Source: JAKEGK01 sp036507695 (GTDB taxonomy: Bacteria > Pseudomonadota > Gammaproteobacteria > SZUA-152). Taken from it: a stretch of DNA of 6,303 nt. The stretch covers positions 1 to 6,303 of the forward strand of contig DATCIR010000324.1 in assembly GCA_036507695.1 (NCBI GenBank), written 5' to 3'. Shown here one piece after another: positions 1-5,012 of this stretch. The stretch's first letter is position 1. The number at the start of each line of letters is the position of its first letter. Both the position numbers and the translations under genes were made by a program. The notes below the pieces were generated by a model. The model did not search any database and was not told the DNA's origin. It worked only from the letters and a program-made list of their open reading frames with translations.

Positions 1-92
1 AAGAAATCCCGCGCAAGGAAACTTGGCGGCGCTGTTTGTGCACGCAGCGCGGTATGGTGGTAACAGTGCTGTGTCCGGACTTGCTTATCCGC

Positions 93-1700
93 TTAGCCCA
101 TTTTTCGGTCTGAACTGGATGGTTCAACAGCGCGAACCGGGGTTTTTTCAACCTCGCTAACCAGTGAAACCAGTGAGGTGCCACCCATCTCGTTTGGTTT
201 TTCAATATCCATCAGATGCAGCATGGTGGGTGCGACATCGGACAAGGCGCCGTTGTCCTGAAGAATCGCTGGCCTGCCGACATAGATTAATGGCACGGGA
301 TTGCTGGTATGCGCGGTATGCGGTTGATCGGTTTCCGGATTGCGCATTTGTTCCGCATTGCCATGGTCCGCGGTTATCAAGGCCTCGCCGCCAACACGTT
401 GTATAGCATCAATAACCCGTTCCAGGCACTTATCCAGCGCTTCGATGGCCGTAATAGTTGCCGCATAATTGCCGGTATGACCGACCATATCCGGATTGGC
501 ATAATTGCAAATGATCGCGTCATATTTGCCGCTTTCGATCGCTGCAACGAGTTTATCGGTGAGTTCGTTGGCGCTCATTTCCGGTTTCAAGTCATACGTT
601 GCGACATCGGGCGAAGGCACCAGAATACGGTCTTCGCCCGGAAAAGGCTCCTCATTTCCTCCGTTGAAGAAAAAAGTAACATGAGCGTACTTTTCGGTTT
701 CCGCAATCCGCAGTTGGCGCAAACCCAGCTTGGAAATGTATTCGCCAAAAACATTTTGCAGGCGTTCCGGTGGAAACGCGACAGGCACATCAAAACCCGC
801 GCTGTATTCCGTCAAGCTGACGAAGCAACTGGGTTTGGGGCTTGCTTCTCTTTCGAATTCCGTGAAGCCGGGTTCAATAAACGGCCGTGTAATTTGCCTT
901 GCCCGGTCTGAGCGGTAGTTCATAAACACCACAACATCCCCATCTTCAACCCGCACGGGTTGTTGTCCGGCCGGGACGATGCAGGTGGGTTTTACAAACT
1001 CGTCCGTTTCACCCCGCTCATACGCTATGCGCAAACCAGCAATAGCGGATTCTGTCCTATAGTCCGCCCTGGCGTTGGTAATCAAATCATAGGCGGCTTT
1101 AACGCGTGGCCAGCGGTGGTCCCGGTCCATCGCATAATAACGGCCGACAATCGAAGCAATGCGTCCGTTACCGAGTTCATTAAACGTTTGTTCCATCGCG
1201 GACAGCGAGTGTTCCGCGCTTTTTGGGGGTGTATCCCTGCCGTCCAGAAACGCGTGCAGATAAACCTGCTTGGCGCCGCGTTCCACCGCCAACTTTGCCA
1301 TTGCCTGGATATGATCTTCATGGCTGTGCACACCACCGTTAGACAGCAAGCCCAGAATATGCAGCGACTTGTGGGTATTAATCGCCAGGTCAACCGCATC
1401 GGTTAGGGTTTGGTTAGTAAAGAATGAGCCGGTGCGAATCGCACGGCTGACGCGGGTGAATTCCTGGTATACGACTCTGCCCGCGCCGAGATTCAGGTGA
1501 CCCACTTCCGAGTTACCCATTTGGCCCGAGGGTAAACCCACTTCGGTGCCGGAACCCTTGATTAAGGTCTTCGGAAAACGTTTCCAGAGACGATTCCAGG
1601 TTGAAGTATTGGCGTTGAGGATAGCGTTATTTTTGGGGTTTTCGGAGTAGCCCCAACCGTCTAAAACGATGAGTACGATGGGTTTGTGAGCGGCTGCCAT
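93..1700 (-). CDS. gpmI: 2,3-bisphosphoglycerate-independent phosphoglycerate mutase
   Basis: Interconverts 3-phosphoglycerate and 2-phosphoglycerate in cytoplasmic glycolysis and gluconeogenesis, using two metal ions (Mn in this family) and a phosphoserine intermediate. The alkaline-phosphatase-like catalytic parts are visible (numbering from the ATG at 1700): LDGWG with metal ligand Asp14, GQMGNSEVGH with nucleophile Ser64, NPDMVGH (Asp404, His408), ITADHGN (Asp445, His446) and His464. Between them lies the inserted phosphotransfer domain with GGVHSHEDH, FLDGRDTPP, RYYAMDRDHRW and NYRSDRAR. KYAHVTFFFNGG is also intact. Length from the ATG is 535 residues, slightly above the usual 510-515, owing to a polar C-terminal tail of about 17 residues (EKTPVRAV onward). 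An in-frame TTG at 1718 would add six residues. I prefer the ATG because it puts Asp and Ser near the family positions (12 and 62 in Geobacillus). Neither start has a clear Shine-Dalgarno. It is divergent from the arsR-rhodanese side, as gpmI is from yibN in E. coli. Identification is secure. Confidence -1.
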   Translation of the reverse strand: MAAAHKPIVLIVLDGWGYSENPKNNAILNANTSTWNRLWKRFPKTLIKGSGTEVGLPSGQMGNSEVGHLNLGAGRVVYQEFTRVSRAIRTGSFFTNQTLTDAVDLAINTHKSLHILGLLSNGGVHSHEDHIQAMAKLAVERGAKQVYLHAFLDGRDTPPKSAEHSLSAMEQTFNELGNGRIASIVGRYYAMDRDHRWPRVKAAYDLITNARADYRTESAIAGLRIAYERGETDEFVKPTCIVPAGQQPVRVEDGDVVVFMNYRSDRARQITRPFIEPGFTEFEREASPKPSCFVSLTEYSAGFDVPVAFPPERLQNVFGEYISKLGLRQLRIAETEKYAHVTFFFNGGNEEPFPGEDRILVPSPDVATYDLKPEMSANELTDKLVAAIESGKYDAIICNYANPDMVGHTGNYAATITAIEALDKCLERVIDAIQRVGGEALITADHGNAEQMRNPETDQPHTAHTSNPVPLIYVGRPAILQDNGALSDVAPTMLHLMDIEKPNEMGGTSLVSLVSEVEKTPVRAVEPSSSDRKMG

Positions 1701-1868
1701 AGGTTGTTGATTTAACAAGAGCGAATTGTTGTATTTAAATTAGATCGTGGTTTTGATGTTTCCGTACGTCGGCATCGAGGCCGCATCTTAACAGATATCG
1801 ATTATATATTCTTCAATTTTCACGCTTTTCCTCAATCCTGATTGGGTAAAATTTGGCCCGCACGGGCA

Positions 1869-1882
1869 ATTCAAGGTTGAAT
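1869..1882. promoter_or_regulatory. Perfect 6-2-6 inverted repeat, possible repressor site
   Basis: The sequence ATTCAA-GG-TTGAAT is a perfect dyad of two 6-base arms with a 2-base centre, in the intergenic region upstream of the candidate regulator promoter. ArsR/SmtB proteins bind AT-rich inverted repeats of about this size, so it could be an operator for the adjacent regulator. That assignment is inference; short dyads also occur by chance in AT-rich DNA. Confidence -1.
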
Positions 1883-1907
1883 GTGGGACTCCCGAATAAT
1901 CGTTAAA

Positions 1908-1937
1908 TTGATTCGAATTTCTGCGGCACCGTATTAT
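1908..1937 (+). promoter_or_regulatory. Candidate sigma-70 promoter of the ArsR-type regulator
   Basis: TTGATT (1908-1913) and TATTAT (1932-1937), separated by 18 bases, match the -35 and -10 consensus at four and five of six positions. Transcription would begin near 1944, giving a leader of about 130 bases before the ATG at 2074. The -10 abuts an inverted repeat, the geometry expected for a repressed promoter. This is pattern matching only. Confidence -1.
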
Positions 1938-1949
1938 ATTTAGTAATAT
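1936..1949. promoter_or_regulatory. Candidate operator dyad overlapping the -10 and start site
   Basis: ATATT-TAGT-AATAT is a perfect 5-4-5 inverted repeat that overlaps the last two bases of the candidate -10 box and covers the predicted start point. A dimeric ArsR-type repressor bound here would block RNA polymerase, so it is the best-placed candidate site for autoregulation by the next gene. The AT-rich composition makes chance dyads more likely, hence limited confidence. Confidence -1.
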
Positions 1950-1966
1950 TAGAAGTTATCGAATGT

Positions 1967-1986
1967 GTTATATTAATTTATATTAC
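1967..1986. promoter_or_regulatory. Imperfect 20-base AT-rich palindrome
   Basis: This 20-base stretch (GTTATATT through TATATTAC) matches its own reverse complement at 16 of 20 positions. It begins 17 bases after the end of the dyad at 1936-1949, within the presumed leader of the regulator. It could be a second site for the same repressor. The evidence is symmetry and location only. Confidence -1.
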
Positions 1987-2061
1987 TTTGTTTAAATTTA
2001 AGTTTTTTGCAGTGGGTTGCCTGCGTTAAAGCAGCAGTAAACAATAGCGGCAAATAATTAT

Positions 2062-2068
2062 AGGGTGG
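2062..2068 (+). promoter_or_regulatory. Ribosome binding site that decides the regulator start
   Basis: AGGGTGG lies five bases before the ATG at 2074. An alternative in-frame GTG at 2065 would sit inside this site, so the ATG is the better start and the regulator is 103 rather than 106 residues long. Confidence -1.
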
Positions 2069-2073
2069 TCGTT

Positions 2074-2385
2074 ATGGTAGAGCAAAGCATGCTCATTACA
2101 AAAGATGAGGATATTGACCGAGCATCCCGTTCCATAAAAGCTATGTCACATCCGCTGCGTCTCAAGATACTGTGCGCGTTGGGAGACCAGGAAGTGAGTG
2201 TTCAGGATATCGTGACAATGGTGGGCACTTCGCAAAGTAATATTTCACAGCATCTGGCAATATTGCGTGATAAGGGTATTCTATCGTCACGCAAGGATGC
2301 CAACCGCGTTTATTACCGTGTCGGTGATCCCAGAACATTACGCTTGATAGTCATGATGCGTGAAGTGTTCTGTTCTGCTCATTAG
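2074..2385 (+). CDS. ArsR/SmtB-family repressor, probable two-cysteine persulfide sensor (SqrR/BigR/YgaV type)
   Basis: A 103-residue winged-helix DNA-binding protein. Visible elements: MSHPLRLKILCAL (24-36), the helix-turn-helix with recognition helix SQSNISQHLAILRD (53-66), and the beta wing SSRKDANRVYYRV (71-83). The classical ArsR metal motif (ELCVCDL) is absent; the equivalent stretch reads EVSVQDI. The only cysteines are Cys34 (ILC) and Cys100 (EVFC), 66 residues apart. From memory, SqrR uses Cys41 and Cys107 and BigR uses Cys42 and Cys108, the same spacing and same local context. In those proteins a sulfide-derived polysulfide bridge between the pair releases DNA. I therefore infer a reactive-sulfur-responsive repressor, probably acting on its own promoter and on the rhodanese gene downstream. 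It separates gpmI from the rhodanese gene, where E. coli has no such regulator. Family assignment is strong; the persulfide function is inferred from the cysteines. Confidence -1.
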   Translation: MVEQSMLITKDEDIDRASRSIKAMSHPLRLKILCALGDQEVSVQDIVTMVGTSQSNISQHLAILRDKGILSSRKDANRVYYRVGDPRTLRLIVMMREVFCSAH

Positions 2386-2500
2386 GATAGATGCGCTTGC
2401 TGGTTAGAAGGTATTTCCAGGTATTTTAACTAATTCGCCGGGCAATTTTTCCGCGTAGTGTGTTTATTGATAAATTTCAGCGGAATCCACGCTAGTTTGC

Positions 2501-2535
2501 AATCAGCATTAGATAATAAAATCAGCGGCAATCAC
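2501..2535. repeat. Short direct repeats upstream of the rhodanese gene
   Basis: AATCAGC occurs at 2501-2507 and again at 2520-2526, 19 bases apart, and a related AATCAC follows at 2530-2535. Between the first two lies ATTA-GA-TAAT (2508-2517), which includes GATAAT, a possible -10 box without a recognisable -35. Spacing near two helical turns could suit a regulator, but the repeats are short and may be chance. Confidence -1.
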
Positions 2536-2552
2536 ACTCGGCAGGACTGCTC

Positions 2553-2600
2553 AAAAACGAACGCGCGGGTATGACGCTGCGCGTTTAACGGGCGTTTTTT
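2553..2600 (+). terminator. Terminator-like hairpin just before the rhodanese start (terminator or attenuator)
   Basis: AACGCGC (2560-2566) pairs with GCGCGTT (2579-2585) around a 12-base loop. The flanking AAAAACG (2553-2559) pairs with CGTTTTT (2593-2599) across a 7-base bulge on the 3' side. The structure ends in six T at 2595-2600. This resembles an intrinsic terminator, and since the left arm begins with an A-run it could work in both directions. It may end the regulator transcript. However, it stops only 30 bases before the rhodanese ATG and I see no promoter in those bases, so it could instead act as an attenuator in the rhodanese leader. Confidence -1.
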
Positions 2601-2630
2601 ACAACAGGAGCTAAATTAGGATAGCTGCTT

Positions 2631-3434
2631 ATGCAGATACTCATAGATTTTGCATCGAACAATGCCATCCTGGTATCCGCCTTTATTATCATACTGGCTC
2701 TATTGGTGCGCACTTATATTCCGACCGGCGCGAAAAGCGTAACGGCAATGGAAGCGGTGCGCCTGATTAACCACCAAAATGCGTTGATCCTGGACGTGCG
2801 CACCCAGGAAGAATTTTCCAAGGCGCATATCATTGACGCGGTTAACATCCCGCTGGGATTGTTGAGCGCAAGATTATCGGAAATTCAGAACCACAAATCC
2901 GAACCGGTAATATTGGTTTGCCAGAGTGGCAATCGGTCGCAGCAATCCATCAAGACTTTGAAACAAAACGCATTTTCCCAGCTCTATACTCTGTCCGGTG
3001 GAATGCTAAGCTGGCAGCAGGCAAATTTACCAATAGAATTAGAGAGTAAAAATAAATCCAGCAAAGAAAAGAAAGCTCAAAAAAAACCACGTAACATCAG
3101 CCGTGGTAACAACATCCAAGCCGGCAAGGCGCAAAATATCAATAATGATGATGTGGAAGAGGTTAAGCTGAGAGAAAATATCATTGTTTATACGACAACC
3201 TATTGTCAGTACTCTAATAAGGTGGCTAAGTTGTTAAAAGACAAAGGGATTAACTTTCAAGAAGTTAATGTGGACAACAGTCCCGATATAAGGCAAATCA
3301 TTAACGATAAATCCCAACAGGATACATTCCCGCAGGTATTCAAGGGGGAAACGCGGATCGGTAACTGCGACGAATTGTACCAATTGGACCGGGATGGCAA
3401 ATTAGATGATATTCTTGGGTTGAAACCTACCTGA
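2631..3434 (+). CDS. Membrane-anchored rhodanese fused to a monothiol-type glutaredoxin domain
   Basis: A 267-residue protein with four parts. Residues 11-28 are a hydrophobic membrane anchor followed by Arg and Lys, suggesting the rest is cytoplasmic. Residues 35-135 are a single rhodanese domain: LILDVRTQEEF, then active loop CQSGNRS with persulfide-forming Cys97, then LSGGMLSW. Residues 136-180 are a Lys/Asn/Gln-rich linker without recognisable fold. Residues 181-265 are a glutaredoxin domain with TTYCQYS (Cys192; the second cysteine replaced by Ser195), the cis-proline motif TFPQVF (Pro234), and IGNCDEL where the usual GG is GN. The first two parts resemble YibN, which occupies this locus in E. 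coli and is about 140 residues; the glutaredoxin is extra. A single-cysteine site suggests glutathione-dependent deglutathionylation or persulfide transfer rather than dithiol chemistry. The ATG at 2631 has AGGA nine bases upstream; a stronger AGGAG at 2606-2610 is too distant. The joint action of the domains is inferred. Confidence -1.
   Translation: MQILIDFASNNAILVSAFIIILALLVRTYIPTGAKSVTAMEAVRLINHQNALILDVRTQEEFSKAHIIDAVNIPLGLLSARLSEIQNHKSEPVILVCQSGNRSQQSIKTLKQNAFSQLYTLSGGMLSWQQANLPIELESKNKSSKEKKAQKKPRNISRGNNIQAGKAQNINNDDVEEVKLRENIIVYTTTYCQYSNKVAKLLKDKGINFQEVNVDNSPDIRQIINDKSQQDTFPQVFKGETRIGNCDELYQLDRDGKLDDILGLKPT
3079..3106 (+). other. A8 slippery run with adjacent small hairpin inside the fusion linker
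   Basis: Eight A (3079-3086) are read in frame as CAA AAA AAA, giving the heptamer A AAA AAA typical of -1 ribosomal slippage and also prone to transcriptional slippage. In the -1 frame the next codons are ACC ACG TAA, so reading stops at 3092-3094. The product would be 154 residues with anchor and rhodanese only. CCACG (3087-3091) can pair with CGTGG (3102-3106) around a 10-base loop. The hairpin directly abuts the run, whereas known stimulators usually sit several bases downstream, so function is uncertain. Confidence -1.
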
Positions 3435-3450
3435 TTAGTTTTTTAAACTA

Positions 3451-3600
3451 GTGGGCAACATAAAAAAGAAAGCAAGGGCATGGGGGTCGGGGCAGGATGT
3501 CTTGGCCAGATCCAGAGGTAAAGGCAAGTACCGCGGATGCGTCGTGGACGAATGGTGGATGTTCCGCAAAAGCGGTCGTGCTGTATTGCGTTTACCTTAA
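3451..3600 (+). CDS. Small hypothetical protein, 49 residues
   Basis: A GTG-initiated frame runs to TAA at 3598-3600 in the 193-base gap between the rhodanese-glutaredoxin fusion and the next glutaredoxin. The product begins MGNIKKKARAWGSG and ends FRKSGRAVLRLP. It is strongly basic (many Lys and Arg), contains a VVDEWWMF hydrophobic/aromatic patch, has one cysteine, and has no signal peptide or membrane segment. I do not recognise the family. There is no convincing Shine-Dalgarno before the GTG, and an in-frame TAG lies just upstream at 3435-3437, so this GTG is the first usable start. It lies 16 bases after the fusion gene and 27 before the next gene, a spacing that fits an operon member. 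It could also be a chance frame or the remnant of a longer gene. Confidence -1.
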   Translation: MGNIKKKARAWGSGQDVLARSRGKGKYRGCVVDEWWMFRKSGRAVLRLP

Positions 3601-3627
3601 CAGGATGGCAGTGTTACGGGGGCGAAA

Positions 3628-3927
3628 ATGAGCAACTCAATTTTTGCTAAAAGTTCTAGCATAAGTAGCAGCGTAAAAGTCGAAATTTATAGTACACAAT
3701 ATTGTCCTTATTGCACCAGAGCGCGCATGTTGTTGGACTCAAAAAATGTTCCTTACATTGAACTTCGGGTTGACGAAGATTCCGGCTTAAGAATCGAAAT
3801 GGAACGCCGCAGCAAACGTACCTCGGTACCCCAGATTTTTATCGGGAACAGGCACATCGGCGGATTCGACGACCTGGTTGAGCTGGAGTTCTGTGAGGAA
3901 CTTGATGCAATCCTGGGTGTTGATTAA
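3628..3927 (+). CDS. grxC: Dithiol glutaredoxin (Grx3 type)
   Basis: A 99-residue glutathione-dependent disulfide reductase of the cytoplasm. The fold markers are complete: VEIYSTQYCPYC with active cysteines Cys26 and Cys29, TSVPQIF with cis-proline Pro68, and HIGGFDDL, the glutathione-binding GG motif. E. coli Grx3 has a third cysteine in that last motif (GGCDDL); here it is Phe. The N-terminus carries about 15 extra residues, rich in serine (AKSSSISSS), before the first beta strand, and no internal start would remove them neatly. The ATG is preceded by GGGGG (3618-3622), a weak ribosome site five bases away. This is the positional equivalent of grxC between the rhodanese and secB genes in E. 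coli. Having both CPYC here and CQYS in the upstream fusion suggests the two glutaredoxins divide dithiol and monothiol work. Function of the family is secure; the physiological substrate is unknown. Confidence -1.
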   Translation: MSNSIFAKSSSISSSVKVEIYSTQYCPYCTRARMLLDSKNVPYIELRVDEDSGLRIEMERRSKRTSVPQIFIGNRHIGGFDDLVELEFCEELDAILGVD

Positions 3928-3933
3928 TTCTAT

Positions 3934-3939
3934 TATAAT
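3934..3939 (+). promoter_or_regulatory. Isolated TATAAT in the grxC-trxC gap
   Basis: A perfect TATAAT lies in the 30-base AT-rich gap before trxC, but no -35 element sits at the right distance. If used, transcription would start near 3946, leaving a leader of only about 12 bases. It may equally be part of AT-rich spacer sequence, which also contains the palindrome AATAATTATT (3937-3946). Confidence -1.
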
Positions 3940-3957
3940 AATTATTCCTAAAATCTC

Positions 3958-4392
3958 ATGAGCGAGTCCATTCTCGTTGTTTGTTCGCAGTGCGGCAGTG
4001 TTAATCGTATCCCCGGGGACAAGCTCGCGGCTGGCGGGAAGTGTGGCGCTTGTCATGTACTGTTATTTTCAGGGCATCCCACGGAATTGACCAGCGACAA
4101 CTTTCACCGCTTTACACAAAAGAATCAGCTTCCTGTCGTTGTCGATTACTGGGCATCCTGGTGCGGACCCTGCAAAATGATGGCGCCGGTGTTTGCCCAG
4201 GTTGCCCAGCAAATGGAGCCCTATATCCGTTTTGCCAAAGTCAACACCGAGACTGAACAAGCGCTGGCGGCAGCGGCGAATATCCGAAGTATTCCCACGC
4301 TCGTTATTTATCGTGAAGGCAAGGAGGCGGCAAGGATCAACGGCGCCATGGACCAGCATAGTCTGATTCAATGGATACAACAAAATACCTGA
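3958..4392 (+). CDS. trxC: Zinc-ribbon thioredoxin (thioredoxin 2)
   Basis: A 144-residue cytoplasmic protein disulfide reductase. The N-terminal zinc ribbon is intact: CSQC (Cys9, Cys12) and CGAC (Cys29, Cys32), the four ligands that distinguish TrxC from TrxA. The thioredoxin domain follows, with DYWASWCGPCKMMAP (active Cys69 and Cys72) and cis-proline in SIPTLVIYREG (Pro113). Length agrees with E. coli Trx2 (139 residues). In E. coli, trxC is elsewhere and responds to oxidative stress; the zinc ribbon is known to be redox-responsive. Its insertion here, between a glutaredoxin and secB, extends the local cluster of thiol-redox genes. It starts 30 bases after grxC with no visible Shine-Dalgarno (the preceding bases are CCTAAAATCTC), so its translation signal is unclear. 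The 89 bases between it and secB hold no gene. Identification is secure. Confidence -1.
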   Translation: MSESILVVCSQCGSVNRIPGDKLAAGGKCGACHVLLFSGHPTELTSDNFHRFTQKNQLPVVVDYWASWCGPCKMMAPVFAQVAQQMEPYIRFAKVNTETEQALAAAANIRSIPTLVIYREGKEAARINGAMDQHSLIQWIQQNT

Positions 4393-4481
4393 ACTGTGCA
4401 TGCGGTATTTCCAGCTGTGGACGCTGCGCTGGCATGGCGCGGTAAGTCCAAATAACCGGGATAATAAAGGTAAGTAAAAAT

Positions 4482-4982
4482 ATGTCAGACTCAAATCAAA
4501 ATGCCGCTACTAGCGCCGGTCAACAGCAGTTTGTGCTGCAAAAAATTTATGTGAAGGATGTTTCATTTGAAACGCCGAATACGCCGGATATTTTTACCCA
4601 GGACTGGAAACCCGACGTCAATGTGGAACTCGATACCAGGGGTAAACAAATTGCCCAGGATGTGCATGAAGTTGTGTTGGGCATAACTGTCACGGTAAAG
4701 ATGGCTGACAAGATCGCCTATTTGATCGAGATACACCAAGCCGGCATATTTACCATCAAGGGATTTGCGGAAAGCGAACGTGGCATGATGTTAGGCAGTT
4801 ATTGTCCGAATGTGCTGTTTCCTTTTGCCCGCGAAGCGATTTCAGACCTGGTAACCAAAGGTGGATTCCCGCAATTGCTGCTCGTGCCGGTGAATTTTGA
4901 TGCTATCTACCATGAACACCTGCAGCGTATGCGTGCGCAGTCCGATGAGAAAAAAAACGCCGGCGAAAAAGCGGTTCATTAG
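4482..4982 (+). CDS. secB: Protein-export chaperone SecB
   Basis: A 166-residue cytoplasmic chaperone that works as a tetramer. It binds unfolded precursors and hands them to SecA at the SecYEG translocon. Conserved stretches are clear: KIYVKDVSFETPN (21-33), the DW pair (41-42), the acidic-rich strand region EVVLGITVTV (63-72), GSYCPNVLFPFARE (105-118) and GGFPQLLLVPVNFDAIY (127-143). The N-terminal 15 residues (Ser/Asn/Gln rich) and a charged C-terminal tail from residue 152 are variable, as usual in the family; E. coli SecB has 155 residues. AAAGG at 4466-4470 lies 11 bases before the ATG, a slightly distant ribosome site. The gene ends in TAG, 30 bases before gpsA and in the same reading frame. 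A grxC-secB-gpsA order is conserved in enterobacteria, here interrupted by trxC. SecB supports placement in the Proteobacteria. Identification is secure. Confidence -1.
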   Translation: MSDSNQNAATSAGQQQFVLQKIYVKDVSFETPNTPDIFTQDWKPDVNVELDTRGKQIAQDVHEVVLGITVTVKMADKIAYLIEIHQAGIFTIKGFAESERGMMLGSYCPNVLFPFAREAISDLVTKGGFPQLLLVPVNFDAIYHEHLQRMRAQSDEKKNAGEKAVH

Positions 4983-5012
4983 CGCCTGTATGCCGGAATC
5001 AACGACCTTTCG

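Larger units (their letters stand above)
1701..2073. other. Divergent intergenic region between gpmI and the ArsR-type regulator
   Basis: About 370 bases without a coding region, clearly AT-rich between 1900 and 2060. It must carry the promoters of gpmI (leftward) and of the regulator (rightward). A TATAAT read on the minus strand (1806 down to 1801) could be a gpmI -10 element, about 100 bases from the start codon, but I find no matching -35. The right half holds a candidate sigma-70 promoter and a cluster of inverted repeats, listed separately. No RNA gene was recognised. Confidence -1.

Noticed and set aside
1..43. Minus-strand frame open to the window edge from a GTG at 43, downstream of gpmI, beginning with a basic stretch like the start of an exported protein (envC follows gpmI in E. 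coli).
   Set aside because: Only about 14 codons are visible, there is no ribosome binding site, and the residues match nothing identifiable, so a gene call is not supported.
29..50. Hairpin GCGCTG-N10-CAGCGC after the gpmI stop, considered as a terminator.
   Set aside because: The stem is six base pairs with a long loop and there is no T-run on either strand next to it.
309..911. A 200-codon plus-strand frame opposite gpmI, and other antisense frames in the same gene.
   Set aside because: They are fully antisense to a well-conserved enzyme and encode no recognisable domain; they are composition shadows.
1856..1867. GCCCG-CA-CGGGC palindrome in the gpmI-regulator gap, considered as a terminator or operator.
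   Set aside because: The two-base loop and lack of T-run exclude a terminator, and there is no promoter around it that it would obviously control.
3434..3452. Inverted repeat TAGTTT-TTT-AAACTA right after the rhodanese-glutaredoxin stop, considered as a terminator.
   Set aside because: The stem is short and AT-only apart from one G-C pair and lacks a following T-run; it would not be expected to terminate.
4069..4494. A 141-codon minus-strand frame opposite trxC.
   Set aside because: It overlaps a clear zinc-ribbon thioredoxin on the other strand and shows no domain or start signal of its own.
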